A stretch of 24,599 nt of DNA from JADJEI01 sp035328465 (GCA_035328465.1 DAOLIQ010000049.1:1-24599), one strand, 5' to 3'; numbered from the stretch's first letter, positions 15,722-23,572 are shown. The notes: generated by a model not told the origin, from the letters alone. Numbers and translations are program-made.

Positions 15722-17131
15722 TCAATTCCATCCAAAAATGTTTGGCGGAATTAGTAAAAGAAATCCTAATAGCATTAAAATTATTTGTAATGGAATAACC
15801 CACTTTGCCCATTTTTCCCAGGGTACTTTTGCCATCGATAAAGCACCCATCGTTACAGCAGAAGTTGGAATAATTATATTTGTGTATTCTCCAAATTGAA
15901 AAGCCAAAATAGCAGTTTGTCGTGATACTCCGGCAAGATCAGCAAGCGGCGACATAATAGGCATTGTCAATGCTGCCTGCCCGCTTCCTGAATGAACAAA
16001 GAAATTAATTACTGCCTGCACAGCAAACATTTTTTGTGATGCAAAAATCGGGGACGAAGATTGAATGTATGGCGATAGTCCATAAAGTACTGTATCTATA
16101 ATATGTCCGTCTCTCGAAATAACAAGTGTGGCTCTTGCCAGCGCAATGATGAGTGCCGTGCCGACTAAATCTTTTGCACCGTCAATAAAACTTTTTATTA
16201 ATACATCACTTTTTAATCCGCCGATAATTCCAACTACAATTCCCATTATAAAAAACATTCCGGCAATTTCTTCGATGTACCAATCCAGCTCGACAACACC
16301 AACAACGAGCATTACTAATGAAAGAACAAAAGTTAGAAGAACAAATTTATGCTTTAATGAAAAATGTTTGTCGTTATTATAAATATGATCAAAGTGTTCG
16401 TTTTTCCTGCGCTCGTTATCTTCTACAAAGGTGGGGCTGATTTCAGGTTTTTTAGAAAGTCTTTTTACATAATAAAGTAAAAAGAAAATTGCAGCAGTTG
16501 TTGAGATTGCCCAACATATCATTCGATAACCAATTCCTGAAAACAATGGAACATCTGCAATGCCTTGTGCAATGCCAACGTTAAATGGATTTAAGAATGC
16601 ACTCGCAAATCCTACGTGCGCGCCGACAAGCGGAATTGCAACTCCAACTATGGAATCATAACCAAGCGCTAAACAGATTGGGACGATGATTAAAACAAAT
16701 GGAATGATTTCTTCATTCATTCCAAATGTTGCTCCTCCAAGTGAGAACATTAAAATTAAAACAGGAATAAAAAATGTTCTCAGTGTTGCAGAACTTTTAT
16801 GAGCCCTGGCAAGTTTATTAATTAAAGAATTAATTGCATCTGTTTTTGCTAATACATTAAAGGCACCGCCAACAATAAGCACAAAGCCAATTATCATTGC
16901 TGCTTCGACAAAACCTTTTAGCGGGGCAATGAACAATGCAAAAAATCCTTGCGGATTACTATCTACATATTTAAAAGAATTTTGAACTACAACTTCTTTT
17001 CCATCAACAACTGCACGCTCGTAACTGCCGCCGGGAATAATCCACGTTAGTCCGGCAATTAACACTAACAGAGAAAAAATTAATAAGTAAGTGTTTGGAA
17101 CTTTGAACTTAAATTTTTTCTTATCGCTCAT
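15722..17131 (-). CDS. YfcC/DcuC-family inner-membrane transporter
   Basis: The protein has 469 residues, very hydrophobic, with about 12 predicted membrane segments. The N-terminus (KVPNTYLLIFSLLVLIAGLTWIIPGGSYER) and the motifs SLGGATFGMNEEIIPFVLIIVPI, HSGSGQAALTMPIMSPLADLAGVSRQTAILAFQFGEYTNIIIPTS are those of the YfcC branch of the DcuC-like family (PF03606), in which members are linked to C4-dicarboxylates, short-chain fatty acids, or basic amino acids and dipeptides. Its start overlaps the stop of the S51 gene by four bases (ATGA), so the two are probably translated together. That pairs a periplasmic peptidase with uptake of its product, which favours a peptide or amino acid such as an Asp- or Arg-containing dipeptide. 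Substrate is inferred from the setting only. Confidence 0.85.
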   Translation of the reverse strand: MSDKKKFKFKVPNTYLLIFSLLVLIAGLTWIIPGGSYERAVVDGKEVVVQNSFKYVDSNPQGFFALFIAPLKGFVEAAMIIGFVLIVGGAFNVLAKTDAINSLINKLARAHKSSATLRTFFIPVLILMFSLGGATFGMNEEIIPFVLIIVPICLALGYDSIVGVAIPLVGAHVGFASAFLNPFNVGIAQGIADVPLFSGIGYRMICWAISTTAAIFFLLYYVKRLSKKPEISPTFVEDNERRKNEHFDHIYNNDKHFSLKHKFVLLTFVLSLVMLVVGVVELDWYIEEIAGMFFIMGIVVGIIGGLKSDVLIKSFIDGAKDLVGTALIIALARATLVISRDGHIIDTVLYGLSPYIQSSSPIFASQKMFAVQAVINFFVHSGSGQAALTMPIMSPLADLAGVSRQTAILAFQFGEYTNIIIPTSAVTMGALSMAKVPWEKWAKWVIPLQIILMLLGFLLLIPPNIFGWN

Positions 17132-17982
17132 TCAATTACTTCTTTGGTTTTCATATCGAATTTATCTCCGCTGATTAAAACATGCAGTTTCATATCACTT
17201 ATTCCAAGATTTCCTTTTTTATCTTCACGAATATTTTTTGAATTGGTAGGATCGTAAACTAGCACTTGATTATTTCCGAAAACCTCAAAGGTATCATCAG
17301 GATTAATAATAATTGAAGTTGATTCATCAATCGCAACACCAAGCAAATTGGGATGCTCAATTAAAGTGGAGATTGTTCTGTTGTGTCTTTTTCTTTTTAA
17401 AAAATGCTGATCGATGATTACTGTTTTTAAAAATCCAAACCCCTGTTTGGTTTCAACATTACCTCTTTCAATCGTAACAAATGAAACTGTTGAATCTTTA
17501 TTAACAAGTTCATTTCCCGTAATCATAACCTCACTCATGACCGCAGCGCCGGCACTTGTTCCGCCAACAGTTCCACCAATATTGTAAATATCAAAAACTT
17601 TTTGAAGAAGTTTTGTCCCAAGCATATCACGTGTTAAATCACTTTGGTCTCCTCCGGTAAAGAATACAGCATTTGCCCATTCCATTTTTTCTAAGTTTGC
17701 TTCATCATCCGCTGTTTCCCTAGAAAATAAAATATAATCCGCCTTTGCGCCTAATTCTATGAATCGCTTCTGTTCTATTTCACTGTTTAGTTTTGGCTCG
17801 GAGCCGGCATTTGGAATAATAATTATTCTTGCATCAGACCCGCCGGCTAGTTCAACAAACTTTTTCTCAATTTCAGGAGTTTGAACCCCGCCAATAATTA
17901 ATAAGTGACCTTTTGTCTGCGAGAAGTTTTGCTGAAAGAAAACAAAAAATAAAACTATAAATGAGTAGATAAATTTTTTCAT
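17128..17982 (-). CDS. Periplasmic cyanophycinase-like peptidase, S51 family
   Basis: The protein has 284 residues, with a Sec signal peptide at ~1-22 and no T9SS tail, so probably periplasmic. One S51 domain fills the rest: GHLLIIGGVQ (25-34), GGDQ (110-113), nucleophile elbow GTSAGA with Ser143, and DQHF with His193 followed by Arg197, Arg199 and Arg202. The spacing of His and three Arg, plus the Gln in GGDQ and the Asp-Gln before the His, agrees with the substrate pocket I recall for Synechocystis cyanophycinase CphB. AIDESTSIII near the end is also typical. Cyanophycinases are exo-peptidases that release beta-Asp-Arg dipeptides. Dipeptidase E (PepE) is the alternative within S51, but its members are shorter and cytoplasmic and lack this Arg set as far as I know. 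It is coupled to the YfcC transporter by a four-base overlap and follows the M20 gene by five bases. Confidence 0.85.
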   Translation of the reverse strand: MKKFIYSFIVLFFVFFQQNFSQTKGHLLIIGGVQTPEIEKKFVELAGGSDARIIIIPNAGSEPKLNSEIEQKRFIELGAKADYILFSRETADDEANLEKMEWANAVFFTGGDQSDLTRDMLGTKLLQKVFDIYNIGGTVGGTSAGAAVMSEVMITGNELVNKDSTVSFVTIERGNVETKQGFGFLKTVIIDQHFLKRKRHNRTISTLIEHPNLLGVAIDESTSIIINPDDTFEVFGNNQVLVYDPTNSKNIREDKKGNLGISDMKLHVLISGDKFDMKTKEVIE

Positions 17983-17987
17983 TATGA

Positions 17988-19091
17988 TTAATCCTTTTTT
18001 ACAAGTTCGAGAGCTATCTCAGCCGATTTAATTAAATCTTCTATAAAAATAAATTCTTCATTAGAATGAGGGTTCTGTGCGCCGATGCCAAGATTAACTG
18101 ATTGAATACCCCTGCCATTTAAAGAGTTAGCATCGCTTCCGCCAAGTGAAATTTTGGGAGTTGGTTCTAATCCGACTTTTTTAATTGCACGAACAGTCTC
18201 TTGAAATACAGGAGATGTTTCAGGAATTGTATAAGGCATAAAATCCCAGAAATAGTCAACTTCAAATCTTGCCCCAACCTTCTCGGATTCTTCTTTGAAT
18301 ATTGAAACAAGCTTATCGAAATAATTTTCTGCTTTTTTCAAGTTGAAAGACCGAACTTCGCCTTCAAGTTCAGTTAATTCAGGAATAACATTTACTGCCG
18401 AACCACTTTTTAACAAACCGATATTCATTGTGGTTTCTTCATCAATTCTGCCGAGCGGAAGTCTGCTAATAGCTTTTGCAGCAGCCATCATTGAGTTGAT
18501 CCCTTTTTCCGGGGAAATACCGGAATGCGAAGCTTTACCAATGATTTTTATTTTCAATCCAATTGCACCGCAGGCAGAATAAATAAAATTTCCCGGACGA
18601 TACCCTGAATCAAAAATAAACCCTTTTTTTATTTCACCATTCACCCCAAGATTTTTTGAGCCGAACAATGTTGTTTCCTCGCAAGTAGTGAAAGCAACTG
18701 TAAAATCTTTAACAGGAATTTTTTCATTTGCAATTTTTTCAAGAGTATATAGCAATACTGCAACGCCGGCACGATTATCTACACCAAGCACAGTATCTCC
18801 CGATGAAACTATTCTATCTTCCTTAATTATTGGTTTAACATTTTCTGTCGGGCGTGCCGTATCCATATGCGATGTCAAAATAAAATCACCACCGGTTCCA
18901 ATTTTACAAATCAAATTTCCTGTGTTACTATAGGTAAACTTTGCAGCTTCGTCTTCGCGAACTGTGTAATTATATTTTGAAAGGAATGATTTTATGAAAT
19001 CAGCAAGAGGTTTTTCGTTTCCGGAAAGGGCATTTATTCTGGCAACTTCTAAAAATAAATTTACAAGACGGGAGGAATTATTTTGTAACAT
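17988..19091 (-). CDS. M20-family PepT-like metallopeptidase
   Basis: The protein has 367 residues from the ATG at 19091; an in-frame TTG one codon earlier is less likely. There is no signal peptide, so it is cytoplasmic. Two-zinc M20 site: His75 and Asp77 in SHMDTARP, bridging Asp105 in GVDNRAG, catalytic Glu138-Glu139 in TTCEET, Asp161 in FDSG, and His342 in NPHSNEE. The dimerisation lid (~175-290) carries GKASHSGISPEKGIN. It resembles the PepT-like (M20B) group of aminopeptidases and tripeptidases. In this run it is the only cytoplasmic peptidase, so it probably finishes hydrolysis of imported di- or tripeptides; an isoaspartyl dipeptidase role is possible because M20-type enzymes with that activity are known, and an N-acylamino acid deacylase partner for the racemase is another option. 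It is the first gene of the run, five bases ahead of the S51 gene. Confidence 0.88.
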   Translation of the reverse strand: MLQNNSSRLVNLFLEVARINALSGNEKPLADFIKSFLSKYNYTVREDEAAKFTYSNTGNLICKIGTGGDFILTSHMDTARPTENVKPIIKEDRIVSSGDTVLGVDNRAGVAVLLYTLEKIANEKIPVKDFTVAFTTCEETTLFGSKNLGVNGEIKKGFIFDSGYRPGNFIYSACGAIGLKIKIIGKASHSGISPEKGINSMMAAAKAISRLPLGRIDEETTMNIGLLKSGSAVNVIPELTELEGEVRSFNLKKAENYFDKLVSIFKEESEKVGARFEVDYFWDFMPYTIPETSPVFQETVRAIKKVGLEPTPKISLGGSDANSLNGRGIQSVNLGIGAQNPHSNEEFIFIEDLIKSAEIALELVKKD

Positions 19092-19111
19092 CAATTACAG
19101 CAATCTATTTG

Positions 19112-19158
19112 TTTGTAATATTTGTTACATAATTACAAAAAATAATTTTACAAGTCAA
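19112..19158 (-). promoter_or_regulatory. Candidate promoter and operator for the peptidase/uptake run
   Basis: In the gap between the small secreted-protein gene and the M20 gene, the minus strand has TTGACT (19158-19153), an 18-base spacer and AATTAT (19134-19129, four of six matches to TATAAT). A perfect inverted repeat, TTTGTAAT (19112-19119) and ATTACAAA (19132-19139) with 12 bases between, overlaps the -10 position, as a repressor site would. Nothing shows which regulator binds. Confidence 0.4.
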
Positions 19159-19186
19159 GAAGTATTTTCAAAAGAAGAAAAATATT

Positions 19187-19537
19187 TTATTCGTCGCTAA
19201 GATCGTCGAGCAGCACGTCCTTTTTCAAAAATCCATCTTTTATCAGGCTATCCTTTGAACGATACATGACTATCGTAAGTTCGTTAGTACCGTAATATCC
19301 GGTGGATTCGATGCGCACTCCATTTATTTCTTTGGACAGTTTTACGTGCGAGATGATTTTATCACCATCGATTAGTGAATTATCAATTTTAGATTTCTTT
19401 ACCGGGATGTTTGATAAAGCCCAGTAAATTCCCTTCTTTGCATTTTGTAATGCGAATTCAACATCGCTTTCAATAGTTGATTGAGCAAAAGTAAGCGAAC
19501 CGAAAAAGCACAAGAGAAAAAATATTTTAAGACTCAT
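19187..19537 (-). CDS. Small secreted protein of unknown function
   Basis: The protein has 116 residues. The signal peptide is at ~1-18 (MSLKIFFLLCFFGSLTFAQ). The mature part (~98 residues) is mixed alpha/beta in style, with a charged helix-like opening (ESDVEFALQNAKKGIYWAL) and strands around IISHVKLSKEINGVRIESTGYYGTNELTIVMYRS, and an acidic end (DDLSDE). I recognise no family. The start is supported by GAGGGC five bases upstream. It lies 96 bases before the M20 gene on the same strand and could be the true first gene of the run or a separate unit, since a promoter-like sequence lies between them. It shares the intergenic control region at 19538-19702 with the divergent tetR-type gene. Confidence 0.7.
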   Translation of the reverse strand: MSLKIFFLLCFFGSLTFAQSTIESDVEFALQNAKKGIYWALSNIPVKKSKIDNSLIDGDKIISHVKLSKEINGVRIESTGYYGTNELTIVMYRSKDSLIKDGFLKKDVLLDDLSDE

Positions 19538-19563
19538 ATTGCCCTCAAGATTTTTTATTTCAT

Positions 19564-19613
19564 ATTAGTTAAAATTATTTAAATCCTCGATTGCTGTGAT
19601 TTAAATTACTAAT
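19564..19613. promoter_or_regulatory. Interrupted palindrome in the divergent control region
   Basis: ATTTAAATC (19577-19585) and GATTTAAAT (19598-19606) are perfect inverted arms with 12 bases between. A second pair, ATTAGT (19564-19569) and ACTAAT (19608-19613), extends it outward asymmetrically. It lies just upstream of the small secreted-protein gene and probably binds a dimeric regulator or marks that gene's promoter. Confidence 0.45.
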
Positions 19614-19662
19614 ATCAACCGAAAAAAAATATTGTTTGAAATGATTTAGAAATATTATTAAG

Positions 19663-19694
19663 TTGGAAACCAGAAAAACGAAAATAGTTTCCAA
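19663..19694. promoter_or_regulatory. Candidate TetR autoregulatory operator
   Basis: TTGGAAAC (19663-19670) and GTTTCCAA (19687-19694) form a perfect 8-base inverted repeat with 16 bases between, ending right at the ribosome-binding site (AAGAGGAC) of the TetR-type gene. Binding here would block transcription or translation of the whole efflux operon, the usual control for such operons. Confidence 0.5.
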
Positions 19695-19702
19695 GAGGAC
19701 AA

Positions 19703-20305
19703 ATGGATGATCAAGCAAAAATAATTGAGCAGGTAGAAGACAAATTATTCAAAGAAGGTTTCTACAAAACAACAATGGATAATGTTGCTTCTGAACTCGG
19801 GATGAGCAAAAAAACCATCTACAAATTCTTTCCTTCAAAGGATGATCTTGTGATGGCAATTGCAAAACATTTTATGAATGGGATGAAGAACAAAATCGTA
19901 CCTGCGTTAAGCAGTGACAAAAATGCAATTGAAAAACTCGCTGAACTCATCGGTATTCTGGCAAAGGCTTCAGAAAAAATATCCCCTCAAAGAATGGATG
20001 AAATAAGAAAGTATTTTCCGAATCTCTGGAATGAGATTGATAAATTCAGAACTCAGATGATGTTTGGAAATATTACAAAGGTTATTGATCAGGGGAAAGC
20101 TGAGGGACTGTTTATTGATTATCCGACTTCAATAATTATGAATGTGCTTGTTGCTTCAGTAAGAAATATTGTTAACCCGGATTTTATCCTCAACAACAAT
20201 TTTTCAATTATCGAAGCGGCACGTTATGCATTTAAAATAATTATCGGCGGAATAGTTACCGATAAAGGAAAGAAAATTTTTAATCAAACTATTAATAAGA
20301 TGTGA
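19703..20305 (+). CDS. TetR/AcrR-family regulator of the efflux operon
   Basis: The protein has 200 residues. The N-terminal HTH (~8-52) has the family pattern LFKEGFYKTTMDNVASELGMSKKTIYKFFPSKDDLVMAIA. The remaining ~145 residues are the helical ligand-binding and dimer domain, too variable to reveal the ligand. AAGAGGAC precedes the ATG by a few bases. It is the first gene of the operon, followed after two bases by the TolC-family gene, so it almost certainly regulates it, matching the position of CecR (YbiH) ahead of ybhGFSR in E. coli. It probably represses through the inverted repeat just upstream and is released by an exported compound or membrane-active agent. Confidence 0.88.
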   Translation: MDDQAKIIEQVEDKLFKEGFYKTTMDNVASELGMSKKTIYKFFPSKDDLVMAIAKHFMNGMKNKIVPALSSDKNAIEKLAELIGILAKASEKISPQRMDEIRKYFPNLWNEIDKFRTQMMFGNITKVIDQGKAEGLFIDYPTSIIMNVLVASVRNIVNPDFILNNNFSIIEAARYAFKIIIGGIVTDKGKKIFNQTINKM

Positions 20306-20307
20306 TT

Positions 20308-21570
20308 ATGAAAAGATTATTAATTATAACTCTGTTAATGATTGGTTCGGAGTTCATCTCCGCACAAACTCAGCTTACTATTGAAGACTGTTATGAGAGG
20401 GCGAGAATAAATTATCCGCTAATCAAACAGAAGGACTACATCAACAGGACTAAAGATTACAGCGTAAGTAATGTTTGGAGTGGATATTTTCCACAGATTA
20501 CACTTCTCGGACAAGCAACTTATCAATCTGATGTTACACAGGTTCCAATGCCATTACCGGGAATTGTAATTGAAAGACTTACAAAAGATCAATACAAGGC
20601 TGCGGTTGATATTACTCAAACAATTTATGATGGCGGCGTAATGAGTTCTCAAGCTGGCTTACAGGAATCCATTTCCGAAATTGATAATCAGAAAATTGAA
20701 ATTGAATTAGTAAAGGTGAAAGAAAGAGTTAATCAGATTTATTTAGGTATTATTCTTATTGAAGCTCAATTAAATCAAATTGATTTAGTAATAGAGGATC
20801 TGAGTGCAAATATCTCAAAACTTGAAGCAGCTTATGCAAACGGCACCGCAACTAAATCTGATGTTGATGTATTGAAGGCAGAATTATTAAAAGCAGAACA
20901 AAGAAAAATCGAATTAAGCTCTTCCCGCATAGCTTATATAAATATGCTCGGTTTGTTAATAAACGAACATCTCGATGAGTCCACTACCCTTTTAACACCA
21001 TCACAAATTAATTTTCAATCAACAGAAGAAATTTTCCGTCCCGAGTTAAATCTTTACACAGCTCAGAAAAACCTAATTGAAAATCAGAACGGCCTTACTT
21101 CATCAAAGATAATTCCCAAAGCAAGTTTGTTTTTTCAAGGCGGTTATTCAAAACCCGGATTGAATATGTTCAAAAGTGATTTTGCATGGTATTACATAAC
21201 AGGAATTCGATTCTCATGGACATTATCAAATCTTTATAGCAACGGTAATGAATCAGAGATAAATGAACTTAGCAAATTAAATGTTGATGCTCAAACGGAA
21301 ACATTTTTGTTAAATACAAAAATCACTACTAATCAGCAATTACAGGAAATTGATAAACTAAAAAAAATGATCGGGGTGGATAAAAATATTATTGATTTAA
21401 GAACTTCCGTAAAAGAATCAGCCAGAGCAAAACTTGAGAATGGAGTGATTACACCGAGCGATTACATCCGCGATTTGAATGCAGAAGATACGGCAAAACA
21501 AAATTTAGAGATCCATAAAATTCAATTGTTGCTTGCACAGTATAATTACAAAATCACAACAGGAAATTAA
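20308..21570 (+). CDS. TolC-family outer-membrane efflux protein
   Basis: The protein has 420 residues from the ATG at 20308; a GTG two codons earlier overlaps the TetR stop and is less likely. Signal peptide at 1-20 (ends EFISAQ). The mature protein has the OEP/TolC layout: the opening TQLTIEDCYERARINYPLIKQ, two long alpha-helical hairpins rich in Gln, Glu and Lys (~110-215 and ~300-415), each beside short beta segments (GYFPQITLLGQATYQSD; IPKASLFFQGGYSKP). LENGVITPSDYIRDLNAEDTAKQNLEIHKIQLLLAQYNYKITTG is the usual family end. It should form a trimeric channel across the outer membrane and periplasm and dock on the adaptor encoded next, 20 bases downstream. E. coli ybhGFSR lacks its own TolC gene, so its presence makes this a self-contained export unit. 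Confidence 0.9.
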   Translation: MKRLLIITLLMIGSEFISAQTQLTIEDCYERARINYPLIKQKDYINRTKDYSVSNVWSGYFPQITLLGQATYQSDVTQVPMPLPGIVIERLTKDQYKAAVDITQTIYDGGVMSSQAGLQESISEIDNQKIEIELVKVKERVNQIYLGIILIEAQLNQIDLVIEDLSANISKLEAAYANGTATKSDVDVLKAELLKAEQRKIELSSSRIAYINMLGLLINEHLDESTTLLTPSQINFQSTEEIFRPELNLYTAQKNLIENQNGLTSSKIIPKASLFFQGGYSKPGLNMFKSDFAWYYITGIRFSWTLSNLYSNGNESEINELSKLNVDAQTETFLLNTKITTNQQLQEIDKLKKMIGVDKNIIDLRTSVKESARAKLENGVITPSDYIRDLNAEDTAKQNLEIHKIQLLLAQYNYKITTGN

Positions 21571-21590
21571 AAATCATTACAGAGATAAAA

Positions 21591-22490
21591 ATGAAAAATT
21601 TATTATTTAATATTACTCTTATTTTGACTACAGCATTTTTGTTCAGCTGCTCAAACGGAAACGGAGATTTTGATGCAACCGGAACATTTGAATCAGAAGA
21701 AATTATTGTTTCATCTGAAGCAATGGGAAAACTTGTAATGTTTCAGGTTGAAGAAGGAATGCAGCTTAAACAAAATCAAATTGTTGGAATTGTGGATACA
21801 ACACAGTTACATCTTAAGAAAAAGCAGCTGCTTGCTTCAATTAAAGCTGTGCTTAGTAAACAGCCCGATGTTGAAACTCAGCTTGCATCGCTGCGAAAAC
21901 AAATTGAAGCGGCGGAGGTCGAACAAAAGAGAATTGAAAATCTTGTTAAATTGGATGCTGCAACAACAAAACAGCTTGATGATATAAATTCTCAGTTGGA
22001 GGTCTTGCGTAAACAGTATAATGCCACAAAATCCAGTTTAACAATTACGAAGCAAGGAATACAAAGTGAAACTCTTCCGCTGACAGCACAGGTTGAACAG
22101 ATTGAAGATCAAATCAAAAAAAGTTACTTAATTAATCCTATTGACGGAACTGTATTGACCCGATACACAAAACAAGATGAGATCACTTCGACTGGAAAAG
22201 CTCTGTACAAAATTGCAAACTTATCTGAAATGACTTTACGCGCATACGTTAGCGGTGATCAGCTTGGTGAAATAAAACTCGGACAAAAGGTAAAAGTGTT
22301 TGTTGATAAAGGCGATGGTGACCAAAAAGAAATGAACGGAGAAATTTATTGGGTCTCCCCAAAAGCTGAGTTTACTCCAAAGACTATTCAAACTAAAGAT
22401 GAGCGGGCTAATCTTGTTTACGCAATAAAAGTCAGAGTGATGAATGATGGCAACTTAAAAATAGGAATGTATGGAGAAATAAAATTTTAG
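21591..22490 (+). CDS. HlyD/YbhG-like periplasmic adaptor lipoprotein
   Basis: The protein has 299 residues. The signal peptide ends in a lipobox-like LFSC with Cys20, so it is likely lipid-anchored. The barrel-sandwich (biotinyl-lipoyl-like) halves are at ~38-68 (VSSEAMGKLVMFQVEEGMQL) and ~180-205 (LINPIDGTVLTRYTKQDEI). Between them lies a long coiled-coil hairpin (~70-175), rich in Lys, Gln and Glu, that reaches for the TolC-type channel. The C-terminal beta barrel (~210-299) includes LRAYVSGDQLGEIKLGQKVKVFVD and ends GMYGEIKF. It links the inner-membrane ABC transporter to the outer-membrane factor. Gene order (TetR, adaptor, ATPases, permease) and length fit YbhG. A palindromic repeat separates it from the ATPase genes. 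Confidence 0.88.
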   Translation: MKNLLFNITLILTTAFLFSCSNGNGDFDATGTFESEEIIVSSEAMGKLVMFQVEEGMQLKQNQIVGIVDTTQLHLKKKQLLASIKAVLSKQPDVETQLASLRKQIEAAEVEQKRIENLVKLDAATTKQLDDINSQLEVLRKQYNATKSSLTITKQGIQSETLPLTAQVEQIEDQIKKSYLINPIDGTVLTRYTKQDEITSTGKALYKIANLSEMTLRAYVSGDQLGEIKLGQKVKVFVDKGDGDQKEMNGEIYWVSPKAEFTPKTIQTKDERANLVYAIKVRVMNDGNLKIGMYGEIKF

Positions 22491-22512
22491 TATGGTTTTT
22501 AAAAGCTCATAC

Positions 22513-22583
22513 TGTCATTCCCGTGCAAACGGGAATCCATAAAGCTTAATATTAAGTGGATTCCCACTTTCGTGGGAATGACA
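22513..22583. repeat. Palindromic repeat (TGTCATTCCCG...CGGGAATGACA type), copy 1
   Basis: The 71-base element begins TGTCATTCCCGTG and ends TGGGAATGACA, its ends being inverted copies. Inner GGAATCCA (22532-22539) and TGGATTCC (22557-22564) are also inverted. Each half can fold into its own small hairpin, giving a two-hairpin layout. It lies between the adaptor stop and the first ATPase start and could act as a mobile REP/MITE-like unit or as a stem that tunes downstream expression. Confidence 0.85.
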
Positions 22584-22603
22584 AATAACAACAAGTAATT
22601 TTT

Positions 22604-23572
22604 ATGAATACGATTGAAGTAAATAATATCACCAAAACATACACAACAAAGAAAAATGTTATCACTGCTGTTGATGATGTTTCCTTTTCTGTTGATGAAG
22701 GAGAATTGTTTGGATTGATTGGTCCCGATGGCGCTGGTAAAACTTCAATCTTCAGAATACTTACCACTTTACTTCTTGCTGATAACGGAAATGCAGCAGT
22801 GCTTGGACTTGATGTTGTGAAAGATTACAAAGCAATCAGAAATATTGCTGGTTATATGCCCGGTCGCTTTTCACTTTACCAGGATTTAACAGTTGAAGAA
22901 AATCTTAATTTCTTTGCAACAATTTTTAATACAACTGTTCAGGAGAATTATGATTTAATCGCTGACATTTACAAGCAACTCGAGCTATTCAAAACAAGGC
23001 GCGCAGGTAAACTCAGCGGTGGAATGAAACAGAAACTAGCTCTTAGCTGTGCGTTAATTCATAAACCTAAAGTTCTTTTTCTGGATGAACCAACAACCGG
23101 AGTTGATCCGGTTTCACGAAAAGAATTCTGGGAAATGTTAAAGCGATTGAAAGCTCAGGGTATAAGTATTCTGGTTTCAACTCCTTATATGGATGAAGCA
23201 AACTTGTGTGATAGAATTGCGCTTATTCAAACAGGTAAAATTTTAGAAATAGATACTCCGCAAAATATTGTAAACAGATTTGATAAAAAGCTCTACGCCG
23301 TAAAATCAAAAAGTATGTTTAGTCTTCTAAATGATTTGAGATCCTATCCCAAAACGGAATCTTGCTTTGCTTTTGGCGATTATCATCATCTCGTTTTAAC
23401 TGAAGAAAATCCAGATGTAATTGAATTGAAAACTTATTTAAAAAATCACGTTGAACTTGAGATTGCTCAAATCAAACCAGGCATTGAAGATCGTTTTATG
23501 CAGTTGATGAAGAGCCCATCCCAACCCTTCCCTAAGGGAAGGGCTTTAGGAAATGAGCAGTTTGATGGATAA
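22604..23572 (+). CDS. ABC transporter ATPase matching the N-terminal half of YbhF
   Basis: The protein has 322 residues. Walker A GPDGAGKT (40-47, Asp where Asn is commoner), Q-loop region near 84-94, signature LSGGMKQ (137-143), Walker B LFLDEP (158-163). The H-loop reads STPYMDEA, so the switch His is replaced by Pro194; E. coli YbhF's first half is also non-standard there. Residues ~225-303 form a C-terminal regulatory tail. The last 19 residues (304-322) are encoded by an inserted palindromic repeat and the bases after it, and are probably not part of the ancestral protein. With the next gene it replaces the single two-domain YbhF. It couples ATP use to an ABC-2 permease. The stop overlaps the start region of the next gene. 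Confidence 0.9.
   Translation: MNTIEVNNITKTYTTKKNVITAVDDVSFSVDEGELFGLIGPDGAGKTSIFRILTTLLLADNGNAAVLGLDVVKDYKAIRNIAGYMPGRFSLYQDLTVEENLNFFATIFNTTVQENYDLIADIYKQLELFKTRRAGKLSGGMKQKLALSCALIHKPKVLFLDEPTTGVDPVSRKEFWEMLKRLKAQGISILVSTPYMDEANLCDRIALIQTGKILEIDTPQNIVNRFDKKLYAVKSKSMFSLLNDLRSYPKTESCFAFGDYHHLVLTEENPDVIELKTYLKNHVELEIAQIKPGIEDRFMQLMKSPSQPFPKGRALGNEQFDG
23512..23547. repeat. CCCTTCCC-type palindrome inserted in the 3' end of an ATPase gene
   Basis: CCCTTCCCT (23525-23533) and AGGGAAGGG (23535-23543) are inverted copies around one base, and outer AGCCC (23513-23517) pairs with GGGCT (23541-23545). The GC-rich block interrupts the AT-rich 3' end of the first ATPase gene, is translated as SPSQPFPKGRAL, and ends just before the next start codon. 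The form resembles dispersed palindromes seen in Bacteroidota intergenic DNA. Confidence 0.75.
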
